From NCBI GenBank assembly GCA_005883885.1, contig VAYF01000127.1:1-17059 (forward strand): 17,059 nt of DNA, read 5' to 3'. Positions within the stretch are counted from its first letter, which is position 1; each line of letters begins with the position of its first letter. Of this stretch, positions 1 through 6,156 are shown in pieces. This DNA is from Actinomycetota bacterium (lineage in GTDB: Bacteria; Actinomycetota; UBA4738; HRBIN12). The position numbers and the translations under genes are program-made. The notes below the pieces were generated by a model. The model saw nothing but the letters and a program-made list of their open reading frames with translations, did not search any database and was not told where the DNA came from.

Positions 1-105
1 CCGCGGGAGACCTCGCTGGGTCGCCCACCGGCCGTTGCCGTCCATCACGATCGCGACGTGCTCGGGGACCTTGGTCCGGTCGATGTCGTTGAGGTAGCTG
101 CTCAC
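1..105 (-). CDS. uppS: Isoprenyl (undecaprenyl) diphosphate synthase, N-terminal part only
   Basis: The minus strand from 105 reads VSSYLNDIDRTKVPEHVAIV and then MDGNGRWA, the signature of cis-prenyltransferases. The aspartate of MDGNGR binds the diphosphate and magnesium. These enzymes extend farnesyl diphosphate with isopentenyl diphosphate to make the lipid carrier for cell-wall precursors. Only the first 35 codons are present; the gene continues beyond base 1. The GTG start at 105-103 overlaps the recO stop (GTGA), so translation is probably coupled to recO. The order recO-uppS is common in Actinomycetota. The family call is firm from the motif; the exact chain-length specificity cannot be seen. 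Confidence 0.93.
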   Translation of the reverse strand, partial: MSSYLNDIDRTKVPEHVAIVMDGNGRWATQRGLPR

Positions 106-842
106 AGCGCGGTCCTCACGAGCATGGGGACGGACTTCATCCGCCGCTCCAGGTGGTATTCGACGAAGCCGAACAGGAGCGAACGGGAGCGGCGGCGGGT
201 CCGTTCGTCGACCTCCAGCACGAGGCCTGCGTGGGAGAGCTCGGTGGTCGCCAGATGGGAGAGCAGTGCGAGCACGTCCGGCGACACGGCGGCGGCGTCG
301 TGGTCGGCGCACGCCGGGCACACGGCGCCACCGAGCCCCGCGGACCAGAGCCGGACATCGGACGACCCGCAGACGGCGCACGCCGTGAGGGCAGGGTGGA
401 AGCCCGAGAGGGAAAGGAGCTTCAGCAGGAACGACTCGGTGACGGCCGCCGGATCGGCCGGCTTCGCGTCGAGGGCCCGGAGCCCGGACAGGAGGAGGAG
501 CGCCAGCCGGACGTTCCGTTCGTGCTCTTCCGAGACCTTGTCGACGGCCTCGAGCATCGTCTCGCCGGCCGCGAACAGGCTCAGGTCGTCCCGGATGTTC
601 CGGTGCGGCGCGATGATCTCCGCCTGGGTGATCGTGTCGAGCGCGCCGCGACCCCGGTAGAGCATCAGGTTGACGTGGGTGAACGGCTCGAGCCGCCCTC
701 CGAACCTCGAGGTGGTCTTCCGGATGCCCTTGGCGACGGCGCGAACCTTGCCCGAACCCTGGGTCAAGATGGAGACGATCTTGTCGGCTTCGCCGAGCTT
801 GATCGAGCGCAGGACGATCCCCTGCTCCTTGTAGGGGGGCAT
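102..842 (-). CDS. recO: DNA repair protein RecO
   Basis: This 246-residue protein has the usual RecO length. The N-terminal OB-fold begins YKEQGIVLRSIKLGEADKIV, and a CxxC...CxxC zinc site (CAVC and CPAC, about residues 158-183) lies in the C-terminal half. RecO loads RecA onto SSB-coated DNA in the RecFOR gap-repair pathway and anneals complementary strands. In most relatives recO directly follows era; here about 6.6 kb of other genes separates them. A TACCAT hexamer lies 6 bases before the ATG and no clear Shine-Dalgarno is present, so recO may be transcribed as a leaderless mRNA from its own promoter. It overlaps uppS by 4 bases. Confidence 0.96.
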   Translation of the reverse strand: MPPYKEQGIVLRSIKLGEADKIVSILTQGSGKVRAVAKGIRKTTSRFGGRLEPFTHVNLMLYRGRGALDTITQAEIIAPHRNIRDDLSLFAAGETMLEAVDKVSEEHERNVRLALLLLSGLRALDAKPADPAAVTESFLLKLLSLSGFHPALTACAVCGSSDVRLWSAGLGGAVCPACADHDAAAVSPDVLALLSHLATTELSHAGLVLEVDERTRRRSRSLLFGFVEYHLERRMKSVPMLVRTAL

Positions 843-848
843 AGGCGG

Positions 849-854
849 ATGGTA
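849..854 (-). promoter_or_regulatory. Putative -10 element of a leaderless recO promoter
   Basis: The minus strand reads TACCAT followed by 6 bases and the recO ATG. TANNNT at this distance is the usual actinobacterial arrangement when transcription starts at the A of the start codon. No convincing -35 was found. The same arrangement recurs at other operon-leading genes of this window. Confidence 0.45.
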
Positions 855-910
855 GCGCCCGAGGTGTTGCGAGAACCCCGTTCGGAGTGTGGCGTTTCCG
901 TTGCGGCCGA

Positions 911-939
911 AGGCGCGGCCCGCGAAGCGGGCCGCGCCT
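911..939 (-). terminator. 13-bp perfect GC hairpin, probable terminator
   Basis: AGGCGCGGCCCGC pairs perfectly with GCGGGCCGCGCCT around a three-base loop (GAA on the plus strand, TTC on the minus). It lies about 50 bases after the stop of the decayed gene ending at 988 and about 60 bases before the recO start, both on the minus strand. There is no T-tract, so it would be an I-shaped or Rho-assisted terminator, or a processing barrier. It would insulate recO from upstream transcription. Confidence 0.55.
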
Positions 940-987
940 GGGGGCTGGTTCGGGCCATCGGCGCCGGCGAAGATCTCGGGAGGGCGC

Positions 988-1342
988 TCACTCCTGGGGA
1001 CAGGCCGTTCGATCTGCGTGCGACAGCTCGCGGATCTCTTCTCCGAAGTTGGTGCGCCCTTCCAGCTCGGGGTTGCGGGCCTCGAACGAGATCATGGCGC
1101 CGAACCCCGACCCGAAGACCGTCGCGAACGCCGACACCTCTTGCCCGGTGCAGCTCGCGGTCGGCGTTGCCCTCGTCCGGGAGGCCGAGCCACCACAGGG
1201 CTCGGGCGAGCCCGTCGTGAGCTTCCGGCGTCTCGGCGTCCTCAAGGACGCCGGCGAACGCATCGCGCGCGGCCGCCCAATCACCGAGGGTCAGGAGCTG
1301 CACTCCCCGGTCGAGTTCGGCGTACCCAGCCTCGCGGCTCAT
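988..1342 (-). pseudogene. Remnant of a TPR-type protein (LuxR/cyclase-like N-terminus) with a reading-frame break
   Basis: From the ATG at 1342 about 60 residues read as a TPR-like start (LTLGDWAAARDAFAGVLED, then ETPEAHDGLARALWWLG). Such N-termini are typical of large TPR-bearing LuxR-type regulators or cyclases. Near 1145-1180 this frame loses coding character. The +1 frame then shows strong coding character, with almost every third base G or C, and reads QEVSAFATVFGSGFGAMISF, NPELEGRTNFGEEIREL and a TGA at 990-988. I do not recognise this C-terminal piece. Either a long gene lost its middle, or fragments of two genes are fused. As it stands no complete protein can be made. It is divergent from the sigma factor gene at 1453. 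Confidence 0.6.
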
Positions 1343-1452
1343 GCGGGCATCCTGCCTCGCGTCCGGCGGTGTTGGGAAGGGGTGGACGGGTCGCAGGTGG
1401 AGAAAGACCCCAGCTGCTTATCGCCGAACCGGTTCATGCCGATGAAGGCGGC

Positions 1453-2040
1453 GTGAAGGCATCGCACGTCCCCGAAGAACGCCCGAGCATCTCGGCTCCA
1501 TCCCCCGATAGACAAGATGACCATCGTGATCGAGCGGCCTACGAGAGCACGCTTGTCGCCTCGGCAGCGGACGGAGACGTAGATGCCTTCGAAGAGCTGT
1601 ACCGCACCCACGTGGGTGGCGTTGCCCGCCACGTGCGCCTACGCCTCGGCAAGGCGGACGAAGACGCCGTTGCCGAGGTGTTCGTTCGAGCCTGGGCAGG
1701 GATCTCCTCGTATCGGGACGTCGGACGACCGTTCGGAGCGTGGCTGTTCGGCATCGCACGCCACGTCATCGCGGATGAGTTCCGTGCCCGGTCGCGGACG
1801 TTCCCCGTCGCGGAGCCGCCGGAACGTGCGGTCGAGCCGATGACGGCCGAGCTGCTCGCGCTGCGGGAGGCGATCGATCACCTCCCGGAGGATCAGCGCC
1901 ACGTGATCGAACTCCGCTACCTCGCGGGTCTCACGAACGATGAAGTGGCTGCCGCCATGGAAGCGACCCCCTCCGCCGTGAACACGAAGCGGTGGCGGGC
2001 TCTCCTCGTGCTGCGAGACGTCCTGAAGGACGCGCCATGA
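1453..2040 (+). CDS. ECF-type RNA polymerase sigma factor
   Basis: The 195-residue product has the two-domain ECF layout. Region 2 (about residues 40-100) includes FEELYRTHVGGVARHVRLRL, EVFVRAWAGISSYR and FGAWLFGIARHVIADEFR. Region 4 (about residues 140-190) includes LPEDQRHVIELRYLAGLT and a helix-turn-helix. The GTG at 1453 is chosen because GAAGG lies five bases upstream; the same frame is open back to 889 but without sigma homology. The stop overlaps the start of a membrane protein gene (ATGA at 2037-2040), the usual sigma/anti-sigma layout. Its target promoters are unknown. A c-di-GMP-controlled RTX gene lies 3' of the pair, but nothing shows that this factor transcribes it. Confidence 0.88.
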   Translation: MKASHVPEERPSISAPSPDRQDDHRDRAAYESTLVASAADGDVDAFEELYRTHVGGVARHVRLRLGKADEDAVAEVFVRAWAGISSYRDVGRPFGAWLFGIARHVIADEFRARSRTFPVAEPPERAVEPMTAELLALREAIDHLPEDQRHVIELRYLAGLTNDEVAAAMEATPSAVNTKRWRALLVLRDVLKDAP

Positions 2041-2600
2041 GCGAACATCCGACCCCTAGCTCCAACGTCAGCCCATTCCCGGGGCACGATCAGGACGTCG
2101 CCGGCGTCGAGGAGCTGCTGGATCGGCTCCTGGTGACATCGGTCGAGGCCGACCGAACGTGGTCGATCGTCAGGGAGCGGATAGGTTTCGATCAGGGGAT
2201 CGCTCCACTCCGGCCGCGTCGTCGATCCCGTCGCGCGCTCGCGCTCGCGATCGCGGCAGCGCTGATGATGAGTGGTGTTGCCCTCGCTGCACTCGCGAAT
2301 CAAGGACAACCCTCAGGGCATCCCAGGACGCCGAGTGGCCGTGGGGCGCAAGGGTTCCACGGTCCAGCGCTCCGTCCAGGAACGGGAGATGAGCATCCGA
2401 CGGTCACGCCCACCACGATCGATGTCGACGCGTCCCCGAGCCCGGGGACCAGTCCACCGCACAGGACCAACCGCAAGATCAGCCTGATCCCACCGACGTC
2501 CAGTCAGGCGCAAGCCCGAGCACGGACGGGAATCAGGATCCTTCTCCCTCGGCTCAGGCGACCGACCAACAGTCCTGAATCGCCCGGACGAAGGTCGTAG
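2037..2600 (+). CDS. Single-pass membrane protein, probable anti-sigma factor, with a likely frame change near its end
   Basis: The ATG overlaps the sigma stop (ATGA). A cytoplasmic part of about 66 residues contains VEELLDRLLV and ends in a positive cluster (RPRRRSRR). One membrane helix follows at about 67-87 (ALALAIAAALMMSGVALAAL), then an extracytoplasmic Pro/Thr/Ser-rich tail. Position and topology suggest an anti-sigma factor that holds the upstream sigma at the membrane; no zinc-binding HxxxCxxC motif is seen, so it is not a ZAS-type protein. As read the frame ends at 2600, but after the G run at 2444-2447 the tail turns Arg-rich. The -1 frame instead gives a coherent Asp/Gln/Pro/Ser tail (DQSTAQDQPQDQPDPTDVQS) ending at 2578. 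One missing base there is the simplest explanation. Confidence 0.7.
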   Translation: MSEHPTPSSNVSPFPGHDQDVAGVEELLDRLLVTSVEADRTWSIVRERIGFDQGIAPLRPRRRSRRALALAIAAALMMSGVALAALANQGQPSGHPRTPSGRGAQGFHGPALRPGTGDEHPTVTPTTIDVDASPSPGTSPPHRTNRKISLIPPTSSQAQARARTGIRILLPRLRRPTNSPESPGRRS

Positions 2601-2665
2601 CAGAAAATCCCCCGCCCGATCAGAGCGTTCCAGCCCGTTGAACCGATAGAGCGGATGAGGAAAGG

Positions 2666-2752
2666 CTCCTCGACAAGGGCGAACCCGCCGCGAGGCGGGG
2701 GCGCAAAGCATGAGGCCTCGGTCGTGCGAGGTGGCTCGGCTACCGAAAGGAG
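2666..2752 (+). promoter_or_regulatory. Cyclic di-GMP-I (GEMM-I) riboswitch upstream of the RTX gene
   Basis: The RNA matches the GEMM-I layout. A conserved 5' joining sequence GACAAGGGCGAACC is followed by a hairpin of CCCGCC (2684-2689) and GGCGGG (2694-2699) closed by a GNRA loop, GCGA. Next comes the hallmark GCGCAAAGC (2701-2709). A second arm has GAG/CTC (2712-2714 with 2735-2737) and CCTCG/CGAGG (2716-2720 with 2727-2731) around an asymmetric internal loop, the expected place of the tetraloop receptor. CTACCG ends the aptamer. CTCCT (2666-2670) can pair with AGGAG (2748-2752), which is the Shine-Dalgarno of the RTX gene. Ligand binding that stabilises this helix would lower translation; the OFF direction is inferred. 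Confidence 0.88.
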
Positions 2753-2758
2753 AGGTAC

Positions 2759-3331
2759 GTGATCGGAACCAGGACTCTCTCGCGCAACAGGCAGGTGCGG
2801 CTCGCCGCCGTCCTGATCCTCGGCGTGCTGTACGCCATGATCCGGATGGGTGCCGGTACGCCGACCGCCCACGCGGCGACCCAAGGACCGACCTGTCACG
2901 GGCAGCCCGCGACGATCGTCGGAACCGCGGGAGCCGACCACATCTGGGGAACATCCGGACGGGACGTCATCGTCGGACTCGGCGGCAACGACGTGATCAA
3001 CGGACGTGGCGGCAACGACGTGATCTGCGGCAACCGCGGGGCGGATCTGATCTTCGGTGGGACCGGAGCGGATGAGCTTTCCGGCGGCGACGGCAACGAC
3101 ACGCTCGAAGGGGGCGGCGGCGCAGATGACCTCCAAGGGGGCGACGGCAGCGACGACCTCCAGGGCGACAACGGCGACGACAACCTCCAGGGCGACGCCG
3201 GCGACGACACGCTCGATGGTGGTTCGGGCGATGACGTCGAGAACGGCGGCAGCGGCGACGACAGCGCGATCTGTGTCGTGAGCGACGTCGAGAACGACGA
3301 CTGCCAGGGAGACGAAGACACGCAGGTGTAA
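2759..3331 (+). CDS. Secreted RTX-type (hemolysin-type calcium-binding repeat) protein
   Basis: The GTG start follows AGGAGAGG at ideal spacing. The 190-residue product has a basic N-terminus, a hydrophobic stretch (VRLAAVLILGVLYAMI) and a likely signal peptidase site after AHA (about residue 39). Residues 56-168 are glycine/aspartate nonapeptide repeats of the GGxGxDxLx type (for example GGDGNDTLEGG), which fold as a calcium-filled parallel beta-roll. The tail is very acidic. Cysteines at 46 and 90 flank the first repeats and cysteines at 172 and 182 the end, suggesting disulfide caps. No type I secretion genes are nearby, so export is probably Sec-dependent. It is preceded by a c-di-GMP riboswitch. 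A surface or matrix role is inferred; no enzyme domain is present. Confidence 0.9.
   Translation: MIGTRTLSRNRQVRLAAVLILGVLYAMIRMGAGTPTAHAATQGPTCHGQPATIVGTAGADHIWGTSGRDVIVGLGGNDVINGRGGNDVICGNRGADLIFGGTGADELSGGDGNDTLEGGGGADDLQGGDGSDDLQGDNGDDNLQGDAGDDTLDGGSGDDVENGGSGDDSAICVVSDVENDDCQGDEDTQV
2924..3262 (+). repeat. RTX nonapeptide repeat tract
   Basis: Degenerate 27-base units encode Gly-Gly-x-Gly-x-Asp-x-hydrophobic-x. The latter half is regular, with alternating CTCCAGGG and GGCGACGAC blocks around 3131-3215. Such tracts are prone to unit gain and loss and to misassembly. Confidence 0.85.
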
Positions 3332-3333
3332 CG

Positions 3334-3371
3334 CGGGCCGTAGCCCCTCCCAGGGGAAGAGCTACCGCCCG
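3334..3371 (+). terminator. Extended hairpin just after the RTX gene
   Basis: Three bases after the stop, CGGGC-C-GTAGC-CCCCT pairs with AGGGG, GCTAC-C-GCCCG across a small loop and one AAGA bulge. The stem is long and nearly continuous. It could stop transcription or protect the 3' end of the mRNA. There is no T-tract directly after it; a second hairpin follows within five bases. Confidence 0.5.
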
Positions 3372-3375
3372 TATG

Positions 3376-3411
3376 GAGCGGGCACGGGTCCGAGGATCCG
3401 TGCCCGTTCTC
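3376..3411 (+). terminator. Second strong hairpin, probable terminator
   Basis: GAGCGGGCACGG pairs with CCGTGCCCGTTCTC around a GTCCGAGGAT loop and is followed by the weak T-containing run TTCTCGT. It lies between the RTX gene and the converging aldehyde dehydrogenase operon, so it may serve both strands. The rest of 3412-3490 shows nothing further. Confidence 0.6.
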
Positions 3412-3490
3412 GTATCGGGCGCCGCCTGCTCAACAAGGCGGATCGCCGTGTGAAGTCGCGCGACCAGAGATGGTCCGTCGCGACGGTCCC

Positions 3491-4336
3491 TCACGCACCC
3501 ATCGGGTGCCACACCGTCTTGAACTCGACGAACGCCGTGATCTCCGAGAGGTGCTGCTCCGCCGGTCCGGCCCGATGCACCCGCTTGACGTTGTCGGCGG
3601 CCGCGCGCTCGGCGTCCGCGACCAGTTCGTCGGGACAGCCGGTGAGATCGATCGCGTTCACGTCCATATGGGCTGCGAGCCACGGCACGAGCTCGCTCGG
3701 CGATCCCGTCAAGATGTTGATCACCCCGCCGGGGATGTCGGAAGTGGCGAGCGCCTCGGCGAGCGAAACCGCGGGGAGTGGCGAGCGCTCGCTCGCCACT
3801 GCGATCGCCACGTTCCCCGACACGACCACGGGGGCGATGCGGCTCACCGATCCGAGCAACGCGGGCTCCGAAGGCGCGATGATCCCGACCACGCCGGTCG
3901 GCTCGGGGATCGTGAAGTTGAAGTAGGGGCCGGCCACGGGGTTCGCACCACCGGCGACCTGGGCGATCTTGTCGGCCCAGCCCGCGTACCAGACCCACCG
4001 GTCGATCGCGAGGCTCACTTCGCCAGCGGGATCCGACGCCCCGGACTCCCGGAGCTCGTCCTCGAGCTGCGCCCGACGGCCCTCCATGATCTCGGCAACG
4101 CGGTACAGGATCTGACCCCGGTTAGAGGCCGTCCTCGAGGCCCAGCCACCGAGCGCCCCGCGGGCGGCGACGACCGCGTCGCGGAGATCCTTCCGGGAGG
4201 CGCGCGCCGCGTGCGCCAACAAGCGCCCGTCCCCCGACCAGACCTCGAACGTCCTGCCCGACTCGCTCCGGGGGAACTGCCCGCCGACGTAGAGCTTCGC
4301 GGTCCGGCGGACGGGGAGACGCTGGTCCGAGCTCAC
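3491..4336 (-). CDS. Short aldehyde dehydrogenase-family protein without the catalytic half
   Basis: The 281-residue product aligns with the N-terminal NAD-binding half of aldehyde dehydrogenases: KLYVGGQFPRSESGRTFEVW, WVWYAGWADKIAQVAGG and TGVVGIIAPSEPALLGSVSR. It then skips to a short ending, TAFVEFKTVWHPMGA. There is no ELGGK motif and no FxxxGxxC nucleophile (full-length enzymes have about 480-500 residues), so it should not oxidise aldehydes. Related short proteins occur beside a full aldehyde dehydrogenase and deoC in Actinomycetota, which suggests a conserved partner or regulatory subunit rather than a fresh truncation; that is from memory of the family. The GTG start overlaps the stop of the upstream dehydrogenase (GTGA at 4336-4333), implying translational coupling. 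Confidence 0.8.
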   Translation of the reverse strand: MSSDQRLPVRRTAKLYVGGQFPRSESGRTFEVWSGDGRLLAHAARASRKDLRDAVVAARGALGGWASRTASNRGQILYRVAEIMEGRRAQLEDELRESGASDPAGEVSLAIDRWVWYAGWADKIAQVAGGANPVAGPYFNFTIPEPTGVVGIIAPSEPALLGSVSRIAPVVVSGNVAIAVASERSPLPAVSLAEALATSDIPGGVINILTGSPSELVPWLAAHMDVNAIDLTGCPDELVADAERAAADNVKRVHRAGPAEQHLSEITAFVEFKTVWHPMGA

Positions 4337-5696
4337 GACACGGGCTCCAACCGGACGTACGGCTCCAGACCGTGCCGGCCGCCCTCGCGACCGAAGCCGC
4401 TCTCCTTGTAGCCGCCGAACGGCGAGGACGGGTCGAACCGGTTGAAGGTGTTCGCCCAGACGACGCCGGCGCGCATCCGCTCCGCCATCCAGAGGATCCG
4501 CGAGCCCTTCTCGGTCCAGATGCCGGCGCTCAACCCGTAGGGGGTGTTGTTCGCCTTCTCGACCGCTTCCTCAGGCGTGCGGAACGTGAGGATCGAGAGG
4601 ACCGGTCCGAAGATCTCCTCGCGGGCGATCCGGTGGGACTGCGACACCCCGGTGAACAACGTGGGCGCGAACCAGAAGCCGCGGTCCGGCAGGTCGCACG
4701 GCGGCTGATACATAATCGCGCCTTCCTCGACGCCCCTCGCGACCAGCTCCCCGATCTTCTCGAGCTGCGCCCGCGAGTTGATCGCGCCGATGTCCGTGTT
4801 CTTGTCGAGGGGGTCGCCGACCCGCAACGTGCCGAGGCGAACCTTCAGCTTCTCGAGCAGCTCCTCGAACACCGGCTCCTGCACCAGCAGGCGGGAGCCC
4901 GCGCAGCACACGTGGCCCTGGTTGAAGAAGATCCCGTTGACGACGCCCTCGACCGCTTGGTCGACCGGCGCATCCTCGAACACGATGTTCGCGGCCTTGC
5001 CGCCCAGCTCCAGCGTGAGGTGCTTGCTCGTCCCGGCGACCGCTCGGCGGATCTGCTTCCCGACCTCCGTGGAACCGGTGAACGCCACCTTGTCGACGTC
5101 GGGGTGTCCGACGAGCGACGCCCCGGTCGCACCGGCCCCGGTCAGGATGTTCACCACGCCGGGCGGGAGATCCGCCTGCTGGATCACCTCACCGAGGAGC
5201 AGCGCCGTGAGCGGCGTGGTCTCCGCCGGCTTGAGCACCGCGGTGTTGCCGGCCGCGAGCGCGGGCGCCAGCTTCCACGCGGCCATCAGCAGAGGGAAGT
5301 TCCAGGGGATCACCTGCCCGGCGACCCCGAGCGGCGTCGGCGTCATCGCCGGGAACGCGTACTCGAGCTTGTCGGCCCATCCCGCGTAGTAGAAGAAGTG
5401 CGCGGCGGCGAGCGGCAGGTCGACGTCGCGCGACTCCTTGATCGGCTTGCCGCCGTTCATCGACTCGAGGACCGCGAACTCGCGCGCGCGCTCCTGGAGC
5501 GCGCGCGCGATCCGGTAGAGGTACTTCGCTCGTTCCGACCCGGGCAGGTCCCGCCAGGCGGTCACGTACGCGCTCCGCGCGGCCGTGACCCGTACCGATC
5601 CTGCAGCCGGACGATGTCCTTGGACTCGGGGGCCGGCGCGTACTCCCACGCCGGCATCACCGGCTGCGCCGCGGCGACGGGTTCGACATCGGTCAT
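4333..5696 (-). pseudogene. Full-type aldehyde dehydrogenase interrupted by an internal deletion and frame change near 5589
   Basis: The ATG at 5696 (ATGA overlap with the DinB-like gene) starts a typical N-terminus, AWEYAPAPESKDIVRLQDRY. After codon 36 this frame runs into a TGA at 5564. In another frame a normal dehydrogenase resumes at about 5589 with VTAARSAYVTAWRDLPGSER. That part holds the oxyanion Asn (PWNFP), the general base Glu of ELGGK, and the nucleophile in GHVCCAGSR (cysteine codon 4908-4906), and runs on to 4333. Relatives have about 40 more residues at the join (LFI-GG... to the start of the first cofactor-binding helix), so about 120 bases plus a frame-changing remainder are missing. 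The expected role is oxidation of the acetaldehyde made by DeoC to acetate or an acyl product. A shorter 410-residue protein from an internal GTG is conceivable but would lack part of the NAD domain. Confidence 0.78.
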
Positions 5697-6145
5697 CGGC
5701 TCACGCTTCCCTCGAGCGCATGCTCGATCTCGTCCAGGTGCTCCTGGCGATCCTCCCATCGGTTCGTCGTGAACCAGCGTTCGGTCGCCGCCTCGAGCCG
5801 CTCGTCGGAGAGCGATGCGATCCTTCGGTCGGTCTCGTCCCCGATCTGGACCGCGAGCAGCGCGGCCGCTCGCGGCTCGAGCGCGAGGAGGAACCGCTTC
5901 GCGGTGTCGTTGATCCAGTCGACCGTCGCGTCGTCGTGCGGCGGTGGCGTCAGACCGCGATCCACCATGTCGATGATGACCAGCGCGTGCTGATCCCAGA
6001 ACGCGAGGTGCCCGAGGACCGCGGCGGGCGTCCAGCCGGCGGGCATCGGCGTCCGGAGTTCGTCATCCGTAGCCCGGTCGGCGAAGGCGCGCATCCGCTC
6101 GAGCTGCAGGCGGTTCGCTTCGACGAACGAGCGATCGAACGGCAC
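5693..6145 (-). CDS. DinB/maleylpyruvate isomerase-like protein
   Basis: The GTG at 6145 follows GGGGGAGA, a good Shine-Dalgarno, and gives 150 residues. The first helix FVEANRLQLERMRAFADRAT, the segment GWTPAAVLGHLAFWDQHALV and the final HLDEIEHAL provide the spaced histidines of the DinB-like four-helix bundle, which binds a divalent metal. Such proteins act as thiol-dependent transferases or isomerases (mycothiol or bacillithiol) in many Actinomycetota; the substrate here is unknown. It lies between deoC (11 bases upstream) and the aldehyde dehydrogenase (ATGA overlap), so it belongs to the deoxyribose-phosphate operon. A thiol adduct of the aldehyde could be its substrate, but that is a guess. 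Confidence 0.8.
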   Translation of the reverse strand: MPFDRSFVEANRLQLERMRAFADRATDDELRTPMPAGWTPAAVLGHLAFWDQHALVIIDMVDRGLTPPPHDDATVDWINDTAKRFLLALEPRAAALLAVQIGDETDRRIASLSDERLEAATERWFTTNRWEDRQEHLDEIEHALEGSVSR

Positions 6146-6156
6146 GGCTCTCCCCC

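Noticed and set aside
153..1220. Long plus-strand open frames opposite recO, dnaJ, hrcA, era and the aldehyde dehydrogenases
   Set aside because: They are antisense shadows caused by high GC, rich in Arg/Asp/Gly/Pro, without ribosome sites or recognisable families.
889..1452. Open frame continuous with the sigma factor gene, which would add about 190 residues to its N-terminus
   Set aside because: The extension has no sigma-like sequence, runs over coding sequence of the opposite strand, and a GTG with a good ribosome site lies at 1453.
2924..3262. CRISPR-like or satellite-like periodic repeat
   Set aside because: The 27-base period encodes degenerate GGxGxDxLx units in an open frame with a signal peptide; there are no unique spacers.
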